Shown here one piece after another: positions 34,166 through 42,135 of a DNA stretch of 60,499 nt. How positions within the stretch are numbered: position 1 is the stretch's first letter; every line of letters starts with the position of its first letter. This DNA is from UBA3064 sp016868095 (GTDB lineage: Bacteria > Pseudomonadota > Gammaproteobacteria > Burkholderiales > Burkholderiaceae_E). Below the pieces are notes generated by a model. It was not told the origin of the DNA. It was given only the letters and a program-made list of their open reading frames with translations, and did not search any database. Both the position numbers and the translations under genes were made by a program. Where the stretch lies: assembly GCA_041175665.1 (NCBI GenBank), contig JBEDEM010000011.1, positions 1 through 60,499 of the forward strand, written 5' to 3'.

Positions 34166-35455
34166 TTATAGGCGTCGCTGAGCTCGCAAACCTGTTTGCT
34201 GGCGGCTGAACATGAAGACAGAAAACCACAATAAACACATCCAACGCCAAAGTTCCTGAACCAGGAAGACCACCGCTTCAAAGTGCTGCAAACTGCGGCC
34301 CAACACCGGCGTGGTACCAAAGCCAGTCGTGTTGCTCTGTCCCCGCCCAAGCCACAAATCGAGCAGGCTTTGCCAGCCAGGTCCGAGGGCGTTGCGCCAA
34401 AGCTCAAGCCATGAAGTCAACCTAAGGCTTAGCGATAACAGCCAATCGCTGAGGCCGAAGTCAGGCCTAGGGGCCGGCCCTAGCCCTGGTCCAATACTCG
34501 ATTGCTCGGCATAGGCTGTGAGGCTTGCAAAGAGCCAACCTGTGATGCTGTACAGCGCCCAAATGCTTGCCAGACCAAAGCCCAAACGACTTGCAAGTTG
34601 AGGGTTTAGCTTTCGATGCCAAAAGGACCAGATCGTGATGACGAGCAAGCTCATCAGTATCGATAAGTAGGCTGCCCCGCTTGCGCCCAGTGAGGGGCTT
34701 TGATGCAAGAAGGTCACCGCGGTGAAGGCAAGTAAGGCTTGCGCGCCGGCAAGGCTCAACCAAAACACCCAGGGCAAGCGGCAGACTTGCGAGAGCATGA
34801 GGCTAAGCAATAGGCTTTCGGCCAGTAAGCCGCCAAGACTAAGGCCGAGTCCAGCGTGTAGCAACGCCGGACTCGTGGCCAAGTGATGGGATAGTCCTGC
34901 AATTGTTTCCTTGGGGCTCAGCAAACTGCTTACTCGGATGGCAAGCCAAAGAATCACTAGAGCCGCAGGCCACTGAGCCTGATCCTGCCACCAGTGTCGG
35001 CTGATACGGCGTATCGATTGCCAGGGTGCTCTTAATCCGAGGGCTAGCAAGCCGCCGAGGCTTGCTCCCAGGGTGTTGGCAAGCAAGTCCAGTAGTGAGG
35101 GAACGCGCTGTGGCAGATAGCTCTGTGCAGCTTCGATAAAGAGGGACAAAAGTCCACCAATCAGGGCTGGGAGCCAGAGCAACGAGCGCCCTCTGTAGGT
35201 GATGTTTAGCGCAAGCAGCAACCCAAGCGGCGCATATAAGGCGACGTTGCTTAGGAAATCAAACCATGTCCAGAAACGCGGTAGGGGATCCGTGAGAAAG
35301 GCCCATGGCGCAGCGCCAATCTCACGCCACGCCTGCCAGGGCCACAATGATCCATAGACGATAGCCAACGACCAAAGTGCGAGCAAAACCCAAAGCACGG
35401 GGCTGCTCGCAGTCGGTCGCGGTCGCTTAGGTGCGCGTTGGGGTGTAGGGGCCAT
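34166..35455 (-). CDS. VanZ-like integral membrane protein
   Basis: A 429-residue multi-spanning protein with a VanZ-like N-terminal half: SPVLWVLLALWSLAIVYGSL, FDFLSNVALYAPLG, and SYLPQRVPSLLDLLANTLGA, which is the conserved VanZ motif region. Several further membrane helices follow. VanZ in enterococci gives low teicoplanin resistance; the function of proteobacterial homologues is unknown. The chosen Met (35455) lies on a CATG divergent from birA; the frame is open further to 35638 but overlaps birA. Confidence 0.82.
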   Translation of the reverse strand: MAPTPQRAPKRPRPTASSPVLWVLLALWSLAIVYGSLWPWQAWREIGAAPWAFLTDPLPRFWTWFDFLSNVALYAPLGLLLALNITYRGRSLLWLPALIGGLLSLFIEAAQSYLPQRVPSLLDLLANTLGASLGGLLALGLRAPWQSIRRISRHWWQDQAQWPAALVILWLAIRVSSLLSPKETIAGLSHHLATSPALLHAGLGLSLGGLLAESLLLSLMLSQVCRLPWVFWLSLAGAQALLAFTAVTFLHQSPSLGASGAAYLSILMSLLVITIWSFWHRKLNPQLASRLGFGLASIWALYSITGWLFASLTAYAEQSSIGPGLGPAPRPDFGLSDWLLSLSLRLTSWLELWRNALGPGWQSLLDLWLGRGQSNTTGFGTTPVLGRSLQHFEAVVFLVQELWRWMCLLWFSVFMFSRQQTGLRAQRRL

Positions 35456-35510
35456 GGCGGGTTGCATTTGGCACAGCGAAGCTCGGTCTGTGCAGGCTAT
35501 CATCGAATCT

Positions 35511-36437
35511 ATGTTCAACGCATATGCTTTTGCTTCAAGCCAAGATCTGAGCTGGTCGTCGGTCCCCAACCCCAACCGGGCCGAGCTTGAAGACCTTGAC
35601 ATCGCTGTCGATTGGGAGGCCTCGCTCGATTCGACCAATGCCAGGCTTTTGGCCGCGCCTTGGCCAAGGGCTGAGGCTTACCAAGGCCAACAGCCATTGG
35701 TGCGCTGCCTGGTGGCCGATCACCAAAGCGCGGGGCGAGGTCGTGCAGGGAAAGTCTGGCACGACGAACCTGGCGCGTCCTTGCTTATGAGTGTGTCGAT
35801 TGATCGCAAAAAGCAGCCATGGCCATCGGACTTATCCGCCTTTTCATTGGTCACTGCGGTTTGCGTCGCCGAACGCCTTGAAAGCGCTGGGCCGGTCGAT
35901 GGCAGGCGTCTTTGGCTTAAGTGGCCCAATGATGTGGTGCGTTTTCAAGCCAACGACGAGGGCTTAGCAAAGCTTGTCGGTATTTTGATTGAAGCGCGGC
36001 AACACGCCGGACAAAGCCGCTTGGTGATTGGTCTTGGCATCAATCTTTTGCCGCCACGCATCGATGTAAGTGGCCCGAAGTCCTTGCCAGCAGACGGCCT
36101 GTTCTCCAGGACGCTGCAAAGTGCTCAAACCCTGGATCGGGCTTGGCGTTTGGCGATCGCTAAGCGCCTAAGCCAGGATTTACTGGGTGCGTGGATCGAT
36201 TTTGAGGCAATAGGCTTGGCCTCGTTTGCACACCGCATTCGCAGCCGGGATGCATTATTCGGAAGACCTTTGCTTATCCATGATGAGAAGCAGCATCATG
36301 GCCTTGAAGCGCTCGGTCAGGGTATGGATGAGCGTGGACGTTTGCTCGTCCTTTGCCAAAGGGCTGCCACAGCGGCACCATGTATCGAGGCGATAAGCGA
36401 GGGTAGCGTACGCTTGCGTCATCAACACAAAGCGTAG
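35511..36437 (+). CDS. birA: Biotin-[acetyl-CoA-carboxylase] ligase, catalytic domain only
   Basis: BirA activates biotin to biotinyl-AMP and attaches it to the biotin carrier protein. The loop GRGRAGKVWHDEPGASLLMS is diagnostic, with KWPNDVV and KLVGILIEA following and a C-terminal SH3-like domain. From ATG 35511 it has 308 residues. No N-terminal winged-helix DNA-binding domain is evident, so it is probably not a biotin repressor. In many Burkholderiales coaX follows birA; here a gamma-glutamylcyclotransferase-like gene follows instead. Confidence 0.92.
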   Translation: MFNAYAFASSQDLSWSSVPNPNRAELEDLDIAVDWEASLDSTNARLLAAPWPRAEAYQGQQPLVRCLVADHQSAGRGRAGKVWHDEPGASLLMSVSIDRKKQPWPSDLSAFSLVTAVCVAERLESAGPVDGRRLWLKWPNDVVRFQANDEGLAKLVGILIEARQHAGQSRLVIGLGINLLPPRIDVSGPKSLPADGLFSRTLQSAQTLDRAWRLAIAKRLSQDLLGAWIDFEAIGLASFAHRIRSRDALFGRPLLIHDEKQHHGLEALGQGMDERGRLLVLCQRAATAAPCIEAISEGSVRLRHQHKA

Positions 36438-36446
36438 ATCAAGCCT

Positions 36447-36869
36447 ATGACGACACCGCATTGTTTTAGTTATGGCTCGCTGATGTTTCGCGAGATTATG
36501 GAGGCTGTTGCCGACCAGCGAGACTTGCGTTGTGAGCCTGCAAGTCTCAAAGCCTGGCAGCGCTTTGCGATTCGCGAGGCCAGTTATCCGGCTGCATGTC
36601 CAAGCAGGCTGGACGCGAGTATTCAAGGCATCTTGTGGTTTGATCTTTCAGAGTCAGCCTGGAAGCGACTCGATGCTTTTGAGGGTCCGGCGTATCGGCG
36701 AGTATTGGTCGAGGTTAGAACCGAAGTGGGTACTCACTTGGCATGGGTATACGAATTCCTTGACCAAGCGCTGATGCTTTCAAGCGATTGGGACGAGGCG
36801 GGTTTCCGTGCACAACATCTTGCCAGCTTCTTTCAACAGCACGGTGGGCATTTGGCGGTTCGCGAGTAG
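36447..36869 (+). CDS. Gamma-glutamylcyclotransferase-family (AIG2-like) protein
   Basis: A 140-residue protein with the family entry motif FSYGSLMF, a central GILWFDLSESAWKRLDAFEG with the conserved Asp/Glu region, and the segment AYRRVLVEV typical of AIG2-like gamma-glutamylamine cyclotransferases. It would turn a gamma-glutamyl compound into 5-oxoproline plus an amine, of interest because a 5-oxoprolinase operon is in the same window, though 25 kb away. It begins nine bases after birA. Confidence 0.85.
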   Translation: MTTPHCFSYGSLMFREIMEAVADQRDLRCEPASLKAWQRFAIREASYPAACPSRLDASIQGILWFDLSESAWKRLDAFEGPAYRRVLVEVRTEVGTHLAWVYEFLDQALMLSSDWDEAGFRAQHLASFFQQHGGHLAVRE

Positions 36870-36906
36870 ATCCTAGCTCTATTGGGCTCGCGATTGATGC
36901 TCCGCT

Positions 36907-37407
36907 TTACCCGCTGTTGCTTGCTCGAATCCTGGCAAGCGTGGTGGTGGTTGAACGTTCGTGCACGAAGGGAATGGCCATGACGCGACCACCCCAGGAT
37001 TCAACCTCTAGGGCGCCAACTATGCGTCCCTGCCAGTCGCCACCTTTGACCAGAACCTCGGGCCGCAGTCTGAGCAGACATGCAAGTGGCGTGTCTTCTT
37101 CAAACCAGGTGACATAGTCAACTGAGGCAAGCGCCGCAACAACGGCCATCCGGTCGTACTGGTTGTTGATTGGACGATCGGCGCCCTTGCCCAGGCGCTT
37201 CACCGATGCGTCGCTGTTAAGTGCGAGGATTAGGCAATTGCCCTCTTGAGCCGCTGCGTCAAGTAAGCTCACATGACCACGATGCAAGAGATCGTAAACG
37301 CCGTTGGTAAACACCAAGGGACGGGGGCAAAGCTTTGCAAAATCCTCGAGCTGACTCGGATCGAGGATTTTGGATTCAAAGCGCGCCGGCTGCACCAAGG
37401 CTGTCAT
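36907..37407 (-). CDS. rfaE2: D-glycero-beta-D-manno-heptose 1-phosphate adenylyltransferase
   Basis: A stand-alone nucleotidyltransferase, equivalent to the C-terminal half of HldE, that makes ADP-heptose for the lipopolysaccharide core. The start VFTNGVYDLLHRGHV holds the HxGH motif; NSDASVKRLGKGADRPIN and the late ERSTTTTLARI are typical. About 166 residues from the Met at 37407. Its 5' end overlaps the 3' end of the ferritin-like gene by about 30 bp. The kinase half (RfaE1) is not in this window. Confidence 0.92.
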   Translation of the reverse strand: MTALVQPARFESKILDPSQLEDFAKLCPRPLVFTNGVYDLLHRGHVSLLDAAAQEGNCLILALNSDASVKRLGKGADRPINNQYDRMAVVAALASVDYVTWFEEDTPLACLLRLRPEVLVKGGDWQGRIVGALEVESWGGRVMAIPFVHERSTTTTLARIRASNSG

Positions 37408-38236
37408 CGCCACGCCGGATCAGCTCTTTCCTGTACCGGTTTAATTCTTGAACACTGGCGAAGGATTTTCCGAAAAGCAGCGATAAATTGTGCAGGATGC
37501 GTCCCACGACTTTATCTTCCCACTGGGCGTCGAAGCTGATTTGCTGGTCGAGCCAACGCTCAAGCCAACTGGGATCGGGCAGTCGACTTTGGATCGTGTC
37601 TTTTGGGAATAAATCCTTGTTGACATGCAAATTCGTCGGGTGCAAGGCCTTGCTTTGCCGCTTGGCGCTCGCCATCAGCACACCAATCTTGGCAAAAGCG
37701 CTTCGCGCTTGGTCACCAACCTGGCCGATAGCGCGCCGCATATATTGCAAATAAGCGCCACCATGACGGGCTTCGTCCTTGGAGATCACCTCATAAATAT
37801 GCTTGATCACCGGCTCGGTGTGCCACTCAGCAGCGCGCCGGTACCAGTGATTTAATCGAATCTCGCCGCAAAAATGGAGCATGAGGGTTTCAAGCGGTGG
37901 CGCCGGATCAAACTCAAATCGCACGGCATGCAATTCTTCTTCGCTAGGTACAAGATCGGGTCTGAAGCGGCGCAGGTACTCCATCAACACCAAGGCGTGC
38001 TTTTGCTCTTCGAAAAACCATACTGACATAAATGCGGAAAAGTCACTGTCGTGCCGATTGTCACGCAAGAACATTTCCGTGGCGGGTAGGGCAGCCCACT
38101 CGGTGATAGCGTTCATCTTAATGGTGCGTGCCTGCTCATCAGACAATCGTGCTGCATCAAAGCGGTCCCAGGGGATATCGCTTTCCATAGACCAGCGCAC
38201 CGATTCGAGCGAACGAAACAATTCCGGGTACAGCAT
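37376..38236 (-). CDS. Ferritin-like di-iron protein of unknown function
   Basis: A helical protein of about 286 residues (Met at 38236 preferred) with a pattern of carboxylate and His ligands of a di-iron four-helix bundle: EWAALPATEMFL, the ExxH in FFEEQKHALVLME, EIRLNHWY, and a second ExxH in SKDEARHGGAYL. The spacing recalls acyl-ACP desaturases and ribonucleotide-reductase-like proteins. The C-terminal 100 residues are not ferritin-like and I do not recognise them. It may be an oxygenase or desaturase; co-location with rfaE2 does not clarify this. Confidence 0.78.
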   Translation of the reverse strand: MLYPELFRSLESVRWSMESDIPWDRFDAARLSDEQARTIKMNAITEWAALPATEMFLRDNRHDSDFSAFMSVWFFEEQKHALVLMEYLRRFRPDLVPSEEELHAVRFEFDPAPPLETLMLHFCGEIRLNHWYRRAAEWHTEPVIKHIYEVISKDEARHGGAYLQYMRRAIGQVGDQARSAFAKIGVLMASAKRQSKALHPTNLHVNKDLFPKDTIQSRLPDPSWLERWLDQQISFDAQWEDKVVGRILHNLSLLFGKSFASVQELNRYRKELIRRGDDSLGAAGAL

Positions 38237-38299
38237 AAGAAGTCTCCGCGGCGATGAATGCGAACTGCTCACAAGCAGTCCTTTATCGTTGCGAGTCTA

Positions 38300-38791
38300 T
38301 CAGCCTGGCGCAATTTTGCGTCGCAGCCATCCCATCAACCAAGACAAGACAGGCAATTTCTCGTACAGCTCTTCGGCAGCATCCCAATAGTCTCGGTGAT
38401 CGCGTATGTAACCGTGCTCGTCTAAGCGAATCCAGGAGCAGCCTTCAATGCATGCAGCTTTACCCGCTAGCTCAAGCGAATACGTCCAACGTAGGCAACA
38501 TTGCGCATCGGCCAAAGTCTCGGGGCTGTTATGGGTTATGCCCAGCACGGTAAATCGCGAAGCGGGCTGAATGGTGAACATGTGCTCGAATACGCCTCGA
38601 ATTGCATCGACTCCTTCCACGGCCTGGAATGGATCTTTGAAACAAGCCTCGTGAGCGTACACATCGCCTATTTGATCGAGCAAGGCTGGGCTTAGGGTTT
38701 CGAAAAAAACTTTAATCCTTGCGAGTCTTGCGCTTAACAACGCAGACGTATCTACCTTCGAAGGTTTGCTTGGGCTGAGTACCTGGTCCAT
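38300..38791 (-). CDS. SnoaL/NTF2-like protein
   Basis: A 163-residue NTF2-fold protein: VYAHEACFKDPFQAVEGVDAI near the start and the late GYIRDHRDYWDAAEELYEKLP are typical of nuclear-transport-factor-2-like (SnoaL-like) proteins found at the end of singlet-oxygen or LitR-type clusters. It lies 13 bp downstream of the SDR gene on the same strand and is the last gene of the leftward operon that starts near 46469. Function unknown; it may bind a small lipid or polyketide-like ligand. Confidence 0.82.
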   Translation of the reverse strand: MDQVLSPSKPSKVDTSALLSARLARIKVFFETLSPALLDQIGDVYAHEACFKDPFQAVEGVDAIRGVFEHMFTIQPASRFTVLGITHNSPETLADAQCCLRWTYSLELAGKAACIEGCSWIRLDEHGYIRDHRDYWDAAEELYEKLPVLSWLMGWLRRKIAPG

Positions 38792-38804
38792 CGCTTAATC
38801 AGGC

Positions 38805-39614
38805 TTAGCTTTTGCTGATCTGCTTGGCTTGAGCGTACTCAGCGCCTAGTGCACGACGTAGCAGGGCAAAGTAGAGTCGATCGGGTAGCCAGCGCAGGCA
38901 CTTCATGAAACGGGTAAAGCGCAGCGGAAAGTGAATCTCAAACGCTGAGCGCCCAAGACCTCGAACAATTTCATGCGCCGCCTGCTGCGCGCTAATTAGC
39001 GCGGGCATCTTGAAGTCATTGATGGCCGTAGCCGGTGTCTCGACAAATCCCGGATGGACCACCCACACACCAATGCCTTGCTGTGAAAGCTCGAGATGGA
39101 GCACTTCGGCCAAATGGCTAAGTGCGGCTTTGCTTGGGCCATAGCCCAAGGCCTTGGGTAGTCCTCGATAGCCAGCCACACTAGAAACGATGGCAAGGCC
39201 TAATGAGTGTTTGCCGGGATCTTTAGATCGTTGTAGGAAATAAGGCAATAAATGCTCTAAAGCATAGAGCAGCGACAGGTAATTGGTGTTGGTCATCTCA
39301 AGCATATCGCCAAGCTGATACTGGGCGGTGCTCACCGGCCTATAAATCCCTGCCATCCAAATCACCACGTCGACTTGAGCCTGCATGGCGACTGCCTTAC
39401 AAGCCTGCTCGAGTTGCCTTTGATCGCAAACATCAAGCGGCAAAAGCAGAGCACCTTCAATACCGAGAGCCTGCATCGCTTCAAGACGCCTTGCACTTAA
39501 GGTAAGCCTTGCTCCCAGATGGGCGAGTTCTTTTGCCAGTGCAGCCCCTATCCCTGAGGATGCACCAACAATCCACACACCCAAGTCTTGCCAGGACTGA
39601 ATCGGTGTATTCAC
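38805..39614 (-). CDS. Short-chain dehydrogenase/reductase
   Basis: An NAD(P)-dependent SDR of 269 residues. The nucleotide motif GASSGIG is at 17-23 and the catalytic YGPSKAAL supplies Tyr and Lys, with a Ser in the IVSSVAGY strand. It lies between the DUF3833 lipoprotein and the SnoaL-like gene in the probable light/singlet-oxygen operon. SDRs of this type accompany CFA-synthase-like and FAD-oxidoreductase genes in the corresponding Rhodobacter RpoE/ChrR cluster; substrate not known. Confidence 0.88.
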   Translation of the reverse strand: MNTPIQSWQDLGVWIVGASSGIGAALAKELAHLGARLTLSARRLEAMQALGIEGALLLPLDVCDQRQLEQACKAVAMQAQVDVVIWMAGIYRPVSTAQYQLGDMLEMTNTNYLSLLYALEHLLPYFLQRSKDPGKHSLGLAIVSSVAGYRGLPKALGYGPSKAALSHLAEVLHLELSQQGIGVWVVHPGFVETPATAINDFKMPALISAQQAAHEIVRGLGRSAFEIHFPLRFTRFMKCLRWLPDRLYFALLRRALGAEYAQAKQISKS

Positions 39615-39616
39615 CC

Positions 39617-40147
39617 CTATTCCTTGTGAAACGATAAGGTCACCTCACCAAGCTCGATGCCAAACTTAAGCATCTTTGCGCGATTAATCATGACCTGATC
39701 GTTGATTAAAAACATCCAATCATCAAATTGCACATGCCAGGTTCGTCCCTCGATTGGTAAGGCGAGGGTGTAACGCCAGCGCAAAGCGTTACCGGAAGCC
39801 TCGCCCGTGGCCTCACCGATGACATCATCAGCTCGACCCCGGTACTGTCCCGGCCCAATCTCTTCAATGTGCCACACGCGCCTCTGCTTGCTTCCATCGC
39901 TATAAATAAAGTCCTCTTCCAACACGCCTTTGTTTCCCTCCCAGCGACCTGTCATGCGCACCTCAAAGCGCTTGACCACCTCGCCAAATCGATCGGTGAA
40001 CATTCCCCAGGCGCGCAAATCGCCATTCAAATAACGCTTGAGTTCGAGCTTGGGCTGCTCTTGCCGATAGTGCTGCACATCAATGCTGCTGCAAGCACTC
40101 AGCAGCAAGCTCATTAATAAAAGCAGCTTGACATACAAGTTTTTCAT
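39617..40147 (-). CDS. DUF3833 family lipoprotein
   Basis: A lipoprotein of 176 residues from the Met at 40147: the signal LLLLMSLLLSACSS provides the lipobox. The body matches DUF3833, with the phrases LRAWGMFTDRFGEVVKRF and GEATGEASGNALRW. It overlaps the MFS stop by about 14 bp, so the genes are coupled. The family always appears with CFA-synthase-like, DUF1365 and FAD oxidoreductase genes, implying a membrane-lipid role, which is inference. Confidence 0.87.
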   Translation of the reverse strand: MKNLYVKLLLLMSLLLSACSSIDVQHYRQEQPKLELKRYLNGDLRAWGMFTDRFGEVVKRFEVRMTGRWEGNKGVLEEDFIYSDGSKQRRVWHIEEIGPGQYRGRADDVIGEATGEASGNALRWRYTLALPIEGRTWHVQFDDWMFLINDQVMINRAKMLKFGIELGEVTLSFHKE

Positions 40148-40160
40148 AGCATCTTCCCCT

Positions 40161-41423
40161 TTATAAGGCACCTGGACCACGGCTTCGAATCAGCCAAACC
40201 ATCGATAAAGCTTTTAGAGCACAAGGCAGCCCCGCATAAATCAGGCTCAATGCCTCGGTTCCTTCACCAAGCCACTGCCAAAGTGGGAGGGCAATGCCCG
40301 CAGCAAGCGCAAGATTGAGCTTTCCAACAAGCGTCCAGTAACCGATACATTGACCAGCGATCGGCATGGCTTCCGGGAGCTGCTTTTGTTGCTCCTCGAT
40401 TAATCGCAATAGCATCGCCCAAGGCATTGCTACATCACCGCCAAGAGCAAGCCCGGTAACGACGCAAACAAGCCCGTAGGCCCAGGCATCACCGGCACCA
40501 AGTCCAAGGCAGGCGAGAAAAGCGCCGATGGCAATCAACATCGCTGCTAGCCAGCAGGCGCTGTGGCCGTAGCGGTCACTTAGCCTTGACCAAAGGGGCA
40601 AGCCCAAAGCAGCGCTTAAAAAGTAGATCAGTAAAAACCACGGCGCTGCCTGCGGCATGTCCAGCACACGCTCAACAAAAAATAACACAAGCGTTGCAGG
40701 GATCGCAGCCGCAATGGCGCTCAACATGAAACAGATAAATAGCTGTCGCATGGGCACAAAGCACCAAAGCGAGCGAAGATTGAAATGGTGGACTTGAGGG
40801 CTTTGTGCGACAACACGAGACGGATAACTCAAACCACGAAAAAGCCACAAGGCAAGCAAGGTAAAGCCGACAAGCAAGCCGCTCATTGCAATCTTTTCAC
40901 CCGAGGACTGGGCTTGCACAAACACCGACACGACCATGACGCCTAATAAGCCTGCGGCTTCGCGGCTCAGCGACAAGCGACTGCGTTCTTGGTCGGTTTT
41001 GGCCAAAGCAGAGCCCCAACTTTGGTAAACAATGCTGCACTGGGAGTAGGCGAGATAAGTAAGGATCGAAGCAATGCCCAGCACCAGCCCGCTCCATAGC
41101 CCTTCGAGTGCCCGAGCCTTTGCGAACATCGGCCACCAAAGCAGGCAAAGAAAGCCCAACACAAACACCGTCGATGCCAAGCTCAGGCTGTACCAGGCAC
41201 GCTTTGAAAGTGTTTGAGCCGACAGCGCGCTTTGAATATCCCAGCGTCGTCCCAGCCATGGGTCAGCCAAGGCGTCGAGTGCTCGAGCTGCAAGCAGCAT
41301 AAGCCCTACGATACCGATGGGCAGCAATTCGCTATAGAGTTTGGGTAATAAAACATAGAGCGGCAATTCGAGTATGGCTAGCGGCAATCGCAAACTTGCA
41401 TAGCGCCAAAGCAAGGCGTTCAT
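40161..41423 (-). CDS. MFS transporter (GPH-like sugar:cation symporter type)
   Basis: A 420-residue protein with about 12 predicted hydrophobic segments; the N-terminal LPLAILELPLYVLLPKLY and ARALDALADPWLGRRWD resemble GPH-type (MelB-like) carriers. The start is fixed by a TAATG overlap with the preceding gene. Homologous carriers occur in the RpoE/ChrR-controlled cluster of Rhodobacter sphaeroides next to CFA synthase. Transported substrate unknown; a lipid-related or flippase-like role is possible. Confidence 0.88.
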   Translation of the reverse strand: MNALLWRYASLRLPLAILELPLYVLLPKLYSELLPIGIVGLMLLAARALDALADPWLGRRWDIQSALSAQTLSKRAWYSLSLASTVFVLGFLCLLWWPMFAKARALEGLWSGLVLGIASILTYLAYSQCSIVYQSWGSALAKTDQERSRLSLSREAAGLLGVMVVSVFVQAQSSGEKIAMSGLLVGFTLLALWLFRGLSYPSRVVAQSPQVHHFNLRSLWCFVPMRQLFICFMLSAIAAAIPATLVLFFVERVLDMPQAAPWFLLIYFLSAALGLPLWSRLSDRYGHSACWLAAMLIAIGAFLACLGLGAGDAWAYGLVCVVTGLALGGDVAMPWAMLLRLIEEQQKQLPEAMPIAGQCIGYWTLVGKLNLALAAGIALPLWQWLGEGTEALSLIYAGLPCALKALSMVWLIRSRGPGAL

Positions 41424-42079
41424 TAGGCCTCGCCGATGAGGCTTCGTCGAAGAGCAGGTTCTGTCGTCCGCGGATCTAGCCAAATGCCGAAAAAGGCCTT
41501 TGCAAACTGGGCATCAGGAATGTCAAGTCGCACTTGACGGTTGTGGACAAAGCGACAGCCCTCTTTGGCACCTTGATGAAGGCCTAACAGTCGATCCTTG
41601 GCCTGTATATTCGGGAAACTTTGCTGCATCCAGGCAAGCCATTGCCGATCGCGTTCAGCGACTTTGCCGTGTTGTGCTTGCATCAATTCAAGTGAGGCTT
41701 GGGCGATCTTCGCACCGTCAAAAGAGCGCGCATAAACAAGCTCGAGTGCAAAGCGTTGATCAGCCCAATGCTTGCTATCAAAGGCATCGAGCGTCCAAAG
41801 TCTTGCCTCATAGAGCAAAAGACCAAACCAGCGCATATTCGCCTGTCCACGAAGCCGATAGGAAAGGCTTTGCCCCTGAAACCATTGCAGGCTTTGTGCA
41901 AGCGGCCAGGCCTCATCCCTGGCGGCGGATTCGCTGGCCTGCGCCTCAAGACTTAAGGGCAGTAGGGCCAGTGCTGGCAATCCTAAGTCTTTTAAGAGTC
42001 GTCGACGCAGGATGTCACAAGGCTTTCGATCAAGGATGCTGCGAGACTGTCGAGCAAGGGCGCTGCAAGGCTTAGACAT
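41423..42079 (-). CDS. Chalcone-isomerase-like periplasmic protein
   Basis: A 218-residue exported protein: Arg-rich N-terminus (RRRLLKDLGLPALALLPLSL) consistent with a signal peptide, then a chalcone-isomerase-like fold. The C-terminal signature FAKAFFGIWLDPRTTEPALR is diagnostic of this bacterial family. Most bacterial members bind fatty acids rather than isomerise chalcones. It sits between the CFA-like methyltransferase and the MFS carrier, overlapping the MFS start by one base, supporting a lipid role. Confidence 0.85.
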   Translation of the reverse strand: MSKPCSALARQSRSILDRKPCDILRRRLLKDLGLPALALLPLSLEAQASESAARDEAWPLAQSLQWFQGQSLSYRLRGQANMRWFGLLLYEARLWTLDAFDSKHWADQRFALELVYARSFDGAKIAQASLELMQAQHGKVAERDRQWLAWMQQSFPNIQAKDRLLGLHQGAKEGCRFVHNRQVRLDIPDAQFAKAFFGIWLDPRTTEPALRRSLIGEA

Positions 42080-42135
42080 CGTGATTGCAAAGCTTTTGTT
42101 TGGTCGATGATGATGCTTGCGTCGTGCTTTGAGGT

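Noticed and set aside
33967..34209. Plus-strand open frame across the ferredoxin 5' region
   Set aside because: Antisense to the conserved ferredoxin cysteines; no family resemblance.
41500..42075. Long plus-strand open frame (191 codons) opposite the chalcone-isomerase-like gene
   Set aside because: The minus strand has the diagnostic C-terminal signature of that family and overlapping starts with its neighbours; the plus frame is a shadow.
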